From assembly GCF_024228315.1 (NCBI RefSeq), contig NZ_CP100454.1:1426001-1490000 (forward strand): DNA of 64,000 nt, read 5' to 3'. Of this stretch, positions 8,608 to 17,210 are shown one piece after another (the first letter of the stretch is position 1; each line of letters begins with the position of its first letter). The notes under the pieces are model-generated. The model had not been told where the DNA came from. It worked only from the letters and a program-made list of their open reading frames with translations, and made no database searches. This stretch comes from Halomarina pelagica. Its GTDB lineage: Archaea; Halobacteriota; Halobacteria; Halobacteriales; Haloarculaceae. The position numbers and the translations under genes were made by a program.

Positions 8608-9579
8608 ATGAATCCACGGCTACTCGTTCCGCGCCCCGTGCGCGAGTTACCGGCGGACCTCGCCGCGGTGGTCGCGCTGACGCTGCTCGCCGACGTCGCC
8701 GCCGTCGCGCCGGTCGTGAGCGAGACCCCGATTCGCGTCCTCCTGGGGCTGGCGTTCGTGTTGTTCGTGCCCGGATACGCCGTCGTCGCCGCGCTCTTCC
8801 CGGAGCGCGGGGGAGAGAAGGCAGACGGGGGCGGGATCTCCGGCGTCGAGCGGGTCGCGCTGTCGATCGGAACGAGCGTGGCAGTCGTCCCGCTGCTCGC
8901 GCTCGTCCTGAACTTCACGCCGTTCGGGATCCGACTGGTACCGATACTCGTCGTCCTGAGCGTCGTCACGCTCGCGGCGGCGGCGGTCGCGGCGCGACGG
9001 CGGCGACGGCTGCCGCCCGACGAGCGCCTCGTCGTCCCGTACCGGCGCTGGTGGGGCGCGATCGGCGACGGCGTCCTGCGGGCGGACACGCGAACCGATC
9101 GGGTGCTCAACGTCGTGCTCGTGGTGAGCGTGCTCGTCGCGATGTCGGGCGTGACCTACGCGTTCGTGACGCCCAACGACAGCGAGCAGTTCTCGGAGTT
9201 CTACCTCCTGACGGAGACCCGGGACGGGAAGCTGGTCGCCGACGACTACGCGACGAACCTCACGCGGGGCGAACGGGGGACGGTCGTGGTCGGCCTGGAG
9301 AACCACGAACACGAGCGCACGACGTACACGGTCGTCGTGAAACTCCAGCGTCTCGAAGGCGGCGGAAACGACACGACCGTCGTCGGCGAGCGACGGATCG
9401 ACCGGTTCGAGGTGACCCTCGAACACAACGGGACGGCGCGACGGAACGTCACGTACGCCCCGAGGGAGCCGGGACGGTACCGGGCCGTCTTCCTCCTCTA
9501 CCGTGGAGAGCCGCCACAGGACCCCTCGATCGATAACGCGTACCTGGAGACGCACCTGTGGCTCAACGTGACGCGCTGA
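8608..9579 (+). CDS. DUF1616 domain membrane protein
   Basis: This 323-residue protein has four hydrophobic segments in its first 130 residues, the family motif LFVPGYAVVAALFP (about 52-65), another membrane helix at about 165-185, and an extracytoplasmic C-terminal domain with several N-glycosylation sequons. This matches DUF1616, a family common in archaea and often found near glycosyltransferases and surface-glycan genes. A DUF2304-glycosyltransferase gene follows directly. The molecular role is unknown. Confidence 0.88.
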   Translation: MNPRLLVPRPVRELPADLAAVVALTLLADVAAVAPVVSETPIRVLLGLAFVLFVPGYAVVAALFPERGGEKADGGGISGVERVALSIGTSVAVVPLLALVLNFTPFGIRLVPILVVLSVVTLAAAAVAARRRRRLPPDERLVVPYRRWWGAIGDGVLRADTRTDRVLNVVLVVSVLVAMSGVTYAFVTPNDSEQFSEFYLLTETRDGKLVADDYATNLTRGERGTVVVGLENHEHERTTYTVVVKLQRLEGGGNDTTVVGERRIDRFEVTLEHNGTARRNVTYAPREPGRYRAVFLLYRGEPPQDPSIDNAYLETHLWLNVTR

Positions 9580-9700
9580 CCGTACCATCCATGATCGTTC
9601 GTTACTTAGCTAAGCATACAAAAGCGTTATATTACATTGGTCGAATTAGAAAATAAATGGATCAGACAGCTGGTACGGTACGAGCGGCGGGTGAATCGTC

Positions 9701-10747
9701 GTGGTAGCCCTTAGCACGCAATCGGCCTTCCTGTTGCTGGTCGCCACTGCCGTCCTCGTCTGGGGAGTCGCGCGCTACCGTCGACGGTTCGTGAAGGTTG
9801 ACCTCTACATCGCTCTCGCGATCGCCGTCGGCGTCTTCATGGTCGGCTTCTTCCCGACGGTGTACGACGCCATCGGCGTGCTGCTCGACATCGAGAACCG
9901 CGTCATCACGATCCTGCTCGTCGCCAACCTCGGATTCATCGCCTTCTGCCTGTACCTGCTCGGCACGCTTCGGGAGACGCGGGTGAAGCTCGGGGACCTC
10001 ACGCGGAACCTCTCGATCGATCAGGCGTCGACCCACCAGACGGCGTACCCCGACGGTGGCGATCAGTCGACGATCCACGTGGTCATCCCCGCCTACAACG
10101 AGGAGAAGAGCATCCGCGGCGTCATCGAATCGCTGCCCGAGTCGCTGCTCGATCACCTCGTCGTCCCCGTCGTCGTCTCGGACGGCTCGGCGGACGCGAC
10201 GGCGGAGCGCGCGCGCATCGAGGGCACGATGGTCGTCGAACACCCGGTCAATCAGGGGCAGGGCGGCGCGTTGAAGACGGGGTTCGAACTCGCCCAGCAG
10301 GCCGGCGCGGACATCGTCGTCACGATGGACGGCGACGGGCAGCACCCCGCCGAGGAACTCGAACGGCTCGTCCGCCCCATCGTCGAGGGCGAGGCGGACT
10401 ACGTGATGGGATCGCGCCGGCGGGGGGCGGACAACTCCGGCAACGGCGCGACGCGTCGCGCCGGGATCCGGGCGTTCACCGTCCTCATCAACTCCCTGAC
10501 CGACGCGAGCATCACGGACTGCACGAACGGGTTCCGCGCGATCCGCGGCTCCGAACTCGACCGGCTCACCCTGACCGAAGAGCGCTTCAGCGCGCCGGAA
10601 CTCATCATCGAGGCCCGGAAGAACGGACTGCGCATCCAGGAGGTCCCGATCACCGTCGAGGAGCGCCAGGCGGGCGAGACGAAGAAGCCGAGCCTCGGAT
10701 ACGCGGTCGGGCTGACGCGGACGATCCTGACGACCTGGCTGCGGTGA
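9701..10747 (+). CDS. DUF2304-glycosyltransferase family 2 fusion
   Basis: This 348-residue protein starts at GTG 9701. Residues 1-100 carry three membrane helices of the DUF2304 type, and residues 124-340 form a GT2 domain. The GT2 part has IHVVIPAYNEEKS, VSDGSADAT, the NQGQGGALKTG stretch and the DGDGQHP metal-binding motif (about 210-216). It resembles dolichyl-phosphate sugar synthases, which load a sugar on a polyprenyl phosphate at the cytoplasmic membrane face. Fusion with DUF2304 would anchor it. It follows the DUF1616 gene and faces a truncated membrane protein that could be a glycan-side partner. Confidence 0.9.
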   Translation: MVALSTQSAFLLLVATAVLVWGVARYRRRFVKVDLYIALAIAVGVFMVGFFPTVYDAIGVLLDIENRVITILLVANLGFIAFCLYLLGTLRETRVKLGDLTRNLSIDQASTHQTAYPDGGDQSTIHVVIPAYNEEKSIRGVIESLPESLLDHLVVPVVVSDGSADATAERARIEGTMVVEHPVNQGQGGALKTGFELAQQAGADIVVTMDGDGQHPAEELERLVRPIVEGEADYVMGSRRRGADNSGNGATRRAGIRAFTVLINSLTDASITDCTNGFRAIRGSELDRLTLTEERFSAPELIIEARKNGLRIQEVPITVEERQAGETKKPSLGYAVGLTRTILTTWLR

Positions 10748-11065
10748 TTGGATGGCCTCACCTTGCCGTCTCTGGTCGGGATTGGGTTTCTTAGACGGTC
10801 GACTCCGACACCTCGTTTTTCGCCCTCGTTACGATCAATTTACAGCTAGTGGTCGTTATTGATACGCTGGTAGTACGTTCAAGAGAGATGCCGGGACGGA
10901 GGAAGTTACGTATCGACTATCCAGACGGTGTGACTTCGCAAACTGGAGCATACCGTACTTCACGCCGATGTCGAAGCAGTTTCACGCAGAAACCGTGGAG
11001 TCACCATCTCTCGTAGAGTATCGCCAGCGGCGGGTTGATCACGGACATATTCAATTATCCAATCC
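10748..11065. other. Intergenic region, no supported gene
   Basis: This 318-bp stretch is AT-richer than the flanking genes. It contains only short open frames in all readings, with no codon bias like the neighbours and no recognisable RNA gene. It marks the left end of the AT-richer islet that runs to the insertion sequence. Confidence 0.5.
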
Positions 11066-12571
11066 TCAATTGGGTCGTCGGAAAAGCGTATAGCCATCGT
11101 TCGCATATATTCGATGGTATCGAGCGTTCAGAACCCGCTCTGGGTTCCAGAGCAACTCCCAAGATCCAGTATCGGTTCGATAGACATCGATTGTTCGGCG
11201 AACGGCGATATACCGCCGATTTTGTTCCAGAAGAGTGGCATTCACGTAGCCAGTCGTAATCGGGGTATACTTTCCTTCGTCGTGTCCGGCGACGATTGCA
11301 GGTGGAGATGATTCGACGGCCGCATAGTAATCGAGGCTGATGTTTCCATCGACGTACTGATAACCGGCGAGTTTTCCAGCGACTTCTTCAGAGGTGAGAT
11401 ACTGTCGAGGACGATCGGGAAAATCGGGAGCAGCCACGGGAGTAATAATCTGTGAGGTCACCATGACTAGGAGAGATACGTACAGCGCCAATCGCGTGAG
11501 TGCAGTAGAAAAGCGGCGAGCAGACACCTGAGAGTTATAAGATATCGTGAGCAATTTAGGGAGTCCGAGAGCAACGAGGGCGACTAGGAGGAACTCCCCT
11601 TGAAAGAGAGCGCGGGCAGGATTGATAGCTCCCATGAACAGTCCAACCGCGACTAACGCGACGGTTGTACTTGACGCGGCGAGGAGATACTGAACTGTCA
11701 AAGTGTCTCGGTCGTAAATATAGACAAGAACCCAGCCGAGTCCCGCGGAGATCAGGAGCGTGATGAAGCTAAAGAGATTAGATATGATTCGCATAGCGTA
11801 CGGCATCGAGTGGACTGCAGCCGTTGGAATCCCACCAACGTCAATCATTTCAAGCGATTTACCAGATAGAAGGATGAATAGCCTGAAGGCGAACCTAGCG
11901 GCATAATCAGTGGCGAAGGTCCATTGAACTGCGAGCAAACTTCCGGTAAACAATAGGACGTACGTCATCCGCTTGAGTTGAAGTCGGTACGTGATATTGG
12001 AGCGAGAGAAGAACTGGAAACGGCCGATTAGATGTATGATAAACATGAAACATATTGTAAAGAAAAACGAAAATACAGATAATTTGTGAGTGTATGATAA
12101 CGCTGTAGAGAATAACACAATCAGGAGTGCAAACTGCCAGGACCAATTGTCGAGGTACCTGAGAACGGCGACGGTTATCCCCCCCCAATAGACGACCGAC
12201 AGCGTCTGAGCGATAGGTGCGTACGACCACGTCGTGGAGAAGGTCGCGACGGCGATCAATAGAGCAGCAAGTATCGCCATACGCCGCGGAATGAGAGTGC
12301 CAAGCAGTCGATTGACGATGATGGCCGTGGAAAGCGGCAACACCACTCCGATCAGAACGGGGAACACACCGATAGCAGCCGGCGCATTAAGCCCAGTGAT
12401 CAAACCGACGCTCGCAGTAAAAGCGAAGAACAGCGGCGCTTCGGAGTAAAATCCGAGATCAAGCACGCTTATACTCTGGCTATCAATCACCGCCTGTACA
12501 CCCCGTGCGAACAGATCAGGATCCATCCCAATCAGGCTAGCAGGGAAACCAAAGACGCTCATCCGTAGCAC
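11066..12571 (-). pseudogene. 5'-truncated multi-pass membrane protein (glycosyltransferase-like), cut by an insertion sequence
   Basis: The open frame encodes about 501 residues with roughly ten membrane helices and a C-terminal soluble tail, the layout of membrane glycosyltransferases of the dolichyl-phosphate-sugar type. It opens directly at the left end of the insertion sequence: the first possible codon is a GTG at 12571, next to the terminal ATTGTTGAT. The protein begins in what looks like the loop after a missing first helix (GMDPDLF at about 16-22), so the N-terminus is probably lost. Codon use and GC are clearly lower than in neighbouring genes, suggesting transfer. It could still be expressed from inside the element. 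The exact sugar-transfer role is unproven. Confidence 0.65.
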
Positions 12572-12581
12572 ATTGTTGATT

Positions 12582-13466
12582 TCACAGCGTCGCTCGAACA
12601 GCGTGTTTGAGAGCGTCTCGACCGGGTTTCCGAAACAGTTCCCGACGTAGTTGGAACGCTCTGAGATACTGCGTCAACTTGTCTTTCGAGACGCCTCGAT
12701 GGGGCGAGAGCCACCGTCGCGTCAGCGACGCGTGGCTCTCGCAGGTGTTGACGTGAACTTCCTCATCGGCGTATTCGCCGTCGCCGTGGACGACGTATTC
12801 GCGGTCGAATGCGTCGTCGTCTTCGAGCGGTTCGTACGCTCGAAAGCCGTCGGTATAGACCGTGAGCGACTCCTCTTTGCGGTCAGCAAGGAGGAGTCGA
12901 ATCGTCGATTCGTCGGCGGCTTTCGCTGGAATCACGTACCGCTGTCCGGTCCCGCGATCAGCGATTATGAACACGGGTGGCTTGTCGCCATCGTACGAAC
13001 CTCGCCCGCGCGTGGACAGGCCACGCGAGCGCGACTCCTGGTCGCGCTCGCGGCCTTTCTTCCCCGCGTTGACGTACACTTCGTCGATTTCAACCGGACC
13101 AACGAGATCGAGGGAAGGCGCATCGAGCGCTCTGGCGAAGCGCTCGATGCGCCGGTGCATCGTCTTGTGTGTTACCTCGATTTCGCACTGTAGTTGGCGG
13201 AGACTGGTGTTAAACCGGAGAAACGCGTAGATCGAGAACAACCACCGGCGGAGCGCGATCTTCGAGTGAGCAAAGATTGTGCCCGTCTTGTCGTTGAACG
13301 TGCGGTCACAATTCTTACAGAGATACCGCTGAAACTCTCTGTAGCTGCCGTTTCTGACCGTTCGGTCAGAACGGCAGCGAGGACAGGTAACACCGTCACG
13401 CCAGCGAACCTGCGCCAACAGGTCCGCTGCGACCGATTCCGACCCAAACACATCTAGCGGAATCAT
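12582..13466 (-). CDS. IS1595-family transposase
   Basis: This 294-residue protein has an N-terminal zinc ribbon (Cys28, Cys31, Cys50, Cys53), a helix-turn-helix-like region (about 85-110), and an ISXO2-like DDE domain with VEIDEVYVN (Asp128), VYTDGFRAY (Asp206) and a glutamate near 243 in the HVNTCESHAS region, followed by the SPHRGVSKDKLTQYL tail. It is full length and appears intact. The coding region contains several long perfect or near-perfect inverted repeats, described separately. Confidence 0.93.
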   Translation of the reverse strand: MIPLDVFGSESVAADLLAQVRWRDGVTCPRCRSDRTVRNGSYREFQRYLCKNCDRTFNDKTGTIFAHSKIALRRWLFSIYAFLRFNTSLRQLQCEIEVTHKTMHRRIERFARALDAPSLDLVGPVEIDEVYVNAGKKGRERDQESRSRGLSTRGRGSYDGDKPPVFIIADRGTGQRYVIPAKAADESTIRLLLADRKEESLTVYTDGFRAYEPLEDDDAFDREYVVHGDGEYADEEVHVNTCESHASLTRRWLSPHRGVSKDKLTQYLRAFQLRRELFRKPGRDALKHAVRATL

Positions 13467-13473
13467 TCGTGTC

Positions 13474-13495
13474 GGGCACCGCTGACGCGGTGCCC
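13474..13495. repeat. Nine-bp stem-loop directly upstream of the transposase start
   Basis: GGGCACCGC and GCGGTGCCC pair perfectly around a TGAC loop. It lies 8 nt upstream of the transposase ATG on the coding strand, so it would fold near the translation start in any transcript entering the element from outside. Confidence 0.7.
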
Positions 13496-13564
13496 TTGTC
13501 CTCTTCGACTCCGCAGCGACCGCTCTGCAGTATCAACAATCTCCTACGCAAGAGCGATACTAAA

Positions 13565-13572
13565 TTTTATAT
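13565..13572 (+). promoter_or_regulatory. TATA box for the nuclease/DUF4350 gene
   Basis: TTTTATAT is centred 27 nt before the GTG at 13596, an ideal leaderless promoter. It sits just outside the right end of the insertion sequence, so insertion left this promoter intact. Confidence 0.7.
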
Positions 13573-13595
13573 CGTATTGCTTCGCGACGTGGGTC

Positions 13596-16001
13596 GTGCA
13601 ACGACGGACGTTCCTGACGACGGTTGCGGTGACGGCGGCCAGCTCGACGATCGCGGAGGGGTTCGACGGCGCGCTCGGCCACGCCCGGGCCGCGTCGACC
13701 ATCTCGCCGCTCGTGTTCGGCTCGACCGCGAGCCTGCTGGACGCGAACTACGACCCGCTCACCGACGACGCGCTGATCGCGGTGTGGGCCGAGTCGACCG
13801 CGACGAACGGCGACTCCGACGGCGACGGGTACGGCGTCGCCTACCCCGACGGGACCGCGATCCCGCTCGCGGCGGCGGACGGCGACGTGGTGGGCTTCGG
13901 CTCGATGCTGGTCGAGGACGGCACCGACTGGCAGGCCGGCAACGAGGAGTTCCTGCTCAACGTCTGGGACGCCCACGCGGGCGGCGGGACCGTCCTCTGG
14001 GACGAGGGACACGGCCAGTACTACACGCGCTCGAAGTTCGGCGAGTTCGTCGCCTACGCCGAGGAGAACGGCTACGCCGTCGCCGCGACGACGACGCTCG
14101 CCGACGACCTCCCCGGCGCGAGCGCGGCGGTCGTCACCTCCCCGAGCACCGCGTTCACGGAGGGCGAACTCCGGTCGCTCGCGGACTTCGTCGCGGACGG
14201 CGGCGCGCTGTTCCTGCACGACCAGAGCGACTACGGGAACTACGACGAGACGGCGAACCTGAACGACGTCCCCGGGTACCTCGGCCTCGGCTTCCGGTTC
14301 AACGACGACGAGGTGACCGACCGGACGAACAACGGCGGCGCGGACTACCGGCCCGAGACGGACGAGTTCAACGCGTCGTTCCCCTACTTCGCCGACCGTG
14401 AAGGGCTCGGTCTCGACCCCTCGAAGACCTACACGGTCCCCGTCACCGACGTCGTCGACGGCGACACGGTCGACGTCGACCTGGACGGGACGACCGAGTC
14501 GGTCCGGATGCTCGGCATCGACACGCCGGAGAAGGCCTCGAACAGCCAGTACGAGCGCCCCGAGGAGTGGGAGGGGATCGAGGACGCGACCTACCTCGAG
14601 TCGTACGGGGCGAGTGCGACCGACTACGCGACGGCGCGACTCGCGGGCGAGACCGTGGACGTCTCCTTCGACGAGAACGAACCGGTCCGCGACGAGTACG
14701 GTCGCCTGCTCGCGTACGTCCGCTACGACGCCGACGGCGACGGCGCGCGCGACCGGCTCTACAACCGAGAGATCCTCGCGGACGGCTACGCCCGCGTCTA
14801 CGGCTCCGGATTCTCGCGCCACGACGAGTTCTGGGCCGAGGAGGACGACGCGCGCAACGCGAAGCGCGCCGTCTGGACGGAGAGCGACCCCGCGAACTCG
14901 ACTGAGATACGCAACCGCGCGGTGGACGACCTGTTCTTCCCGCCGACGGCGACGGTCCGCACGGCGACCGGCGGCGTCGACCCCTCGCGCGTCCCCGTCT
15001 TCGCGGAGTCGACCGCCGCGCAGGACCTCGACGGCGGACACGAGTACGCGGGTGACCTCCCGCTCGTCGCGCTCGACGAGGCCGCCAACGTCGCCGTCTT
15101 CGGCGGCCCGCTGATCGACGAGTCCTACGAGGAGGCCGAGGGGTTCTCGACGGACACGAGCGGCTACGAGAACTTCGTCTTCCTCTCGAACGTGATCGAC
15201 CACCTCACCGACCGTACCGGGGACGTGCTCGTCGACGGCGGACACGGGCAGTTCGCCGCCGACTTCGCCCTCTCGAACGAGGACGCCGCCTACTACCAGC
15301 GGTACCTCGAGGGCGTCGGGATCGGGTTCGAACAGCTCAACGATCTCACGAACGCCCGACTGGGCGACGCCCGGGCGCTCCTCGTCACCGCCCCGACCGA
15401 CGCGCTCTCGGCGGCGGAACTGGACGCGATCGCCGCCTTCGCCGCGAACGGCGGGGCGGTCGTCCTCCTCGGCAGCGGCCGGGCGACCGCCGCCGCGCGC
15501 GACAACCTCGACGCCGTCGCCGAGGCCCTCGACACCGATCTGCGGGTGAACGCCGACGTCGTCCGCGACTCGACGAACAACGTCGGCGGCGACGCCGCGA
15601 TCCCCGCGACGTCGAACTTCGACACGTCCTTCCCGCTGTTCGACGCCTACGGGTCGGGCGGCGGGACGACGGGCGGAAAGCTCGCCGTCGCGGAGATCCA
15701 CGCGGACGCCGCCGGGAACGACTGGGAGAACCTCGACGACGAGTACGTCGTCTTCGAGAACGTCGGGGACGCGGCGCTCGCGCTCGCCGACTGGCGGGTG
15801 ACGGACGAGGTGGACAAGACGTACACGTTCCCGGCGTTCACGCTCGACGCGGGCGCGACGGTCACGCTTCACACCGGATCGGGGACGGACACCGGGACCG
15901 ACCTCTACTGGGGCTACGGCGCTCCCGTCTGGAACAACGGCGGCGACACGGTGTCCGTCTACGACGACGCCGGGACGCTCGTCCTGAAGGAATCGTACTG
16001 A
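13596..16001 (+). CDS. Tat-exported multidomain protein: DUF4350, thermonuclease, DUF4350, lamin-tail
   Basis: This 801-residue protein starts with a twin-arginine signal (RRTFLT at residue 3). Four regions follow: a DUF4350-like domain (about 60-265), a staphylococcal-nuclease fold (about 278-425), a second DUF4350-like domain (about 465-685) and a C-terminal lamin-tail domain (about 693-801). The nuclease keeps the residues matching the S. aureus active site: Asp290 in DGDTV, Arg304, Asp309 and Glu312 in RMLGIDTPE, and Arg370 in EYGR. It is therefore probably an active calcium-dependent extracellular nuclease. Lamin-tail domains often bind surfaces or nucleic acid in secreted nucleases. It stands alone between the insertion sequence and a convergent gene. 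Confidence 0.88.
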   Translation: MQRRTFLTTVAVTAASSTIAEGFDGALGHARAASTISPLVFGSTASLLDANYDPLTDDALIAVWAESTATNGDSDGDGYGVAYPDGTAIPLAAADGDVVGFGSMLVEDGTDWQAGNEEFLLNVWDAHAGGGTVLWDEGHGQYYTRSKFGEFVAYAEENGYAVAATTTLADDLPGASAAVVTSPSTAFTEGELRSLADFVADGGALFLHDQSDYGNYDETANLNDVPGYLGLGFRFNDDEVTDRTNNGGADYRPETDEFNASFPYFADREGLGLDPSKTYTVPVTDVVDGDTVDVDLDGTTESVRMLGIDTPEKASNSQYERPEEWEGIEDATYLESYGASATDYATARLAGETVDVSFDENEPVRDEYGRLLAYVRYDADGDGARDRLYNREILADGYARVYGSGFSRHDEFWAEEDDARNAKRAVWTESDPANSTEIRNRAVDDLFFPPTATVRTATGGVDPSRVPVFAESTAAQDLDGGHEYAGDLPLVALDEAANVAVFGGPLIDESYEEAEGFSTDTSGYENFVFLSNVIDHLTDRTGDVLVDGGHGQFAADFALSNEDAAYYQRYLEGVGIGFEQLNDLTNARLGDARALLVTAPTDALSAAELDAIAAFAANGGAVVLLGSGRATAAARDNLDAVAEALDTDLRVNADVVRDSTNNVGGDAAIPATSNFDTSFPLFDAYGSGGGTTGGKLAVAEIHADAAGNDWENLDDEYVVFENVGDAALALADWRVTDEVDKTYTFPAFTLDAGATVTLHTGSGTDTGTDLYWGYGAPVWNNGGDTVSVYDDAGTLVLKESY

Positions 16002-16030
16002 GACCGGACCGTCGATCGGTCAGCCGTCGG

Positions 16031-16049
16031 CAGGCCGACGGTCGGCCTG
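16031..16049. terminator. GC-rich hairpin between convergent genes
   Basis: CAGGCCGA and TCGGCCTG form an 8-bp stem with a CGG loop, 30 bp after the stop of the upstream gene. Further GTCGGC-rich palindromes follow to about 16095. It may end transcription or be a by-product of repeated GTCGGC units; no T tract follows. Confidence 0.35.
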
Positions 16050-16153
16050 CGGTTCGCAATCGGCCGGTAGTCGGCCGACGGTCGGCGGTCGTCGGCAACC
16101 GTCGATTACGGTCGGGGGCGCAGCGGGCGCTCGACGGGGAGTCGGCGCGACGC

Positions 16154-16597
16154 TCAGCGGGCGACGATCTTCGTCCCGCGGACGAGCGCGACCACGATCC
16201 CGACGCCGACGACGAGGTGCATGACGCCGAGGACGGCCACGAGTTCGGTCGTCGCGCCGGGCAGGCCGGGGGCGACGGTGACGAGCGGGAGCGCGGAGAG
16301 CGCCAGGACGACCGCGGCGACGGCGACGAACCAGCGGTCCGGGCGGGCGACGAGGCGCGTCAGGACGGCGTAGACCAGCGTCGCGCCGACGGCGGCGACG
16401 GCGCTGCTCGTGACGATCGGGGTCCACCCCATCGGGTCGAACCCGGCGGGGACGACGAGCAGCGCCCCGGCGACGAGGCGGACGAGCGCCGCCCCGAGGA
16501 CGGCGACGACGAGCGCGAGCGCGCCGCGGACGAGGAGGTCGCGGGAGCTTCGAGCGGGCGTTACGACGGACTCACGGGGAGTTTCGGCGGTAGGCAT
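16154..16597 (-). CDS. DUF6069-like four-helix membrane protein
   Basis: This 147-residue protein has four membrane helices (about 22-50, 60-82, 90-112, 117-140) and the FDPMGWTPIVTSSAVAAVGA stretch that resembles DUF6069 proteins. Function is unknown. The ATG at 16597 has a TATA-like GTTTATTTC 29 nt upstream (16622-16630 read on this strand), consistent with a leaderless transcript. Confidence 0.75.
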   Translation of the reverse strand: MPTAETPRESVVTPARSSRDLLVRGALALVVAVLGAALVRLVAGALLVVPAGFDPMGWTPIVTSSAVAAVGATLVYAVLTRLVARPDRWFVAVAAVVLALSALPLVTVAPGLPGATTELVAVLGVMHLVVGVGIVVALVRGTKIVAR

Positions 16598-16642
16598 GAC
16601 GCATACGATAGGACGGCTGAGGAAATAAACTCGTAGCCTCCG

Positions 16643-17053
16643 TCACGCGATCCCGTTGTCGCGCAGGAGGTCGCAGAGGACGTGCGCGTAGAGCACGACG
16701 GCGGTGAAGGCCGCCACCGGGACGGAGACCAGCGCGAGGCCCGCCACGAGGAGGCCACCGACGACGTGGTGGCTCAGGTGTCGGCGGCGCTCCATGCCGA
16801 GACCGCGGAACGTGCCCTCCTGCTCGACGAACGCGCCCCGGAGGTCGCGCAGTCCGGCGCGCAGGTGCGACCAGTTGCCCGTCTGGATCCGGGCGAGCAG
16901 GAAGTGATCGAGGTCGACGAACACGCTGAGCGCGACGCCGTATACCCAGAGCGCGACGAGCGCGACAGTCGAGAACGTCCCCGCGACAGCGAGGACCGCG
17001 ACCGCGACGGCGCTGACGACCGCCCCGACCGCGGCGTGTTCCGGCGAGTGCAT
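16643..17053 (-). CDS. Small membrane protein with DUF457-like metal-binding motifs
   Basis: This 136-residue protein has three or four membrane segments and polar motifs VDLDHFL and RRRHLSHHVVGG, which recall the metal-dependent hydrolase-like DUF457 family. The start chosen is ATG 17053 (MHSPEHAAV...), because the upstream in-frame sequence is arginine-rich and uncharacteristic. It is divergent from the antiporter gene at 17211. No substrate can be suggested. Confidence 0.7.
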   Translation of the reverse strand: MHSPEHAAVGAVVSAVAVAVLAVAGTFSTVALVALWVYGVALSVFVDLDHFLLARIQTGNWSHLRAGLRDLRGAFVEQEGTFRGLGMERRRHLSHHVVGGLLVAGLALVSVPVAAFTAVVLYAHVLCDLLRDNGIA

Positions 17054-17177
17054 CGACTCCCCCGTCGTCGCCCGCACGTATCGTCCTGTCGCCGTCGGAC
17101 CGCCTCCTCGACCCGCCCTCCTGACGGCTCGAACGCTACTAGCGGTACGAATATGCGTGTCATTCATCATCAGGTCA

Positions 17178-17186
17178 GATACAAAT
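17178..17186 (+). promoter_or_regulatory. TATA-like box for the NhaC gene
   Basis: GATACAAAT is centred about 28 nt before ATG 17211 and supports that start over one 18 codons upstream. Confidence 0.5.
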
Positions 17187-17210
17187 GCGGAGAGGGTATA
17201 CGCGCTGGTA

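Larger units (their letters stand above)
12564..13548 (-). mobile_element. IS1595-type insertion sequence, about 1 kb
   Basis: One transposase gene is flanked by imperfect terminal inverted repeats: CGTAGCACATTGTTGAT at 12564-12580 and its counterpart at 13532-13548 match at 15 of 17 positions. The inner nine bases, ATTGTTGAT, are identical and may be the true ends (12572-13540). The 8-bp target duplication usual for the family is not found on either boundary choice, so the copy may have rearranged with its flank. The element truncates the membrane gene to its left; the gene to its right keeps its own promoter at 13565-13572. Confidence 0.8.

Noticed and set aside
12564-13548. An 8-bp target duplication flanking the insertion sequence
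   Set aside because: I compared flanks for both possible boundaries (12572-13540 and 12564-13548) and found no matching 8-mers.
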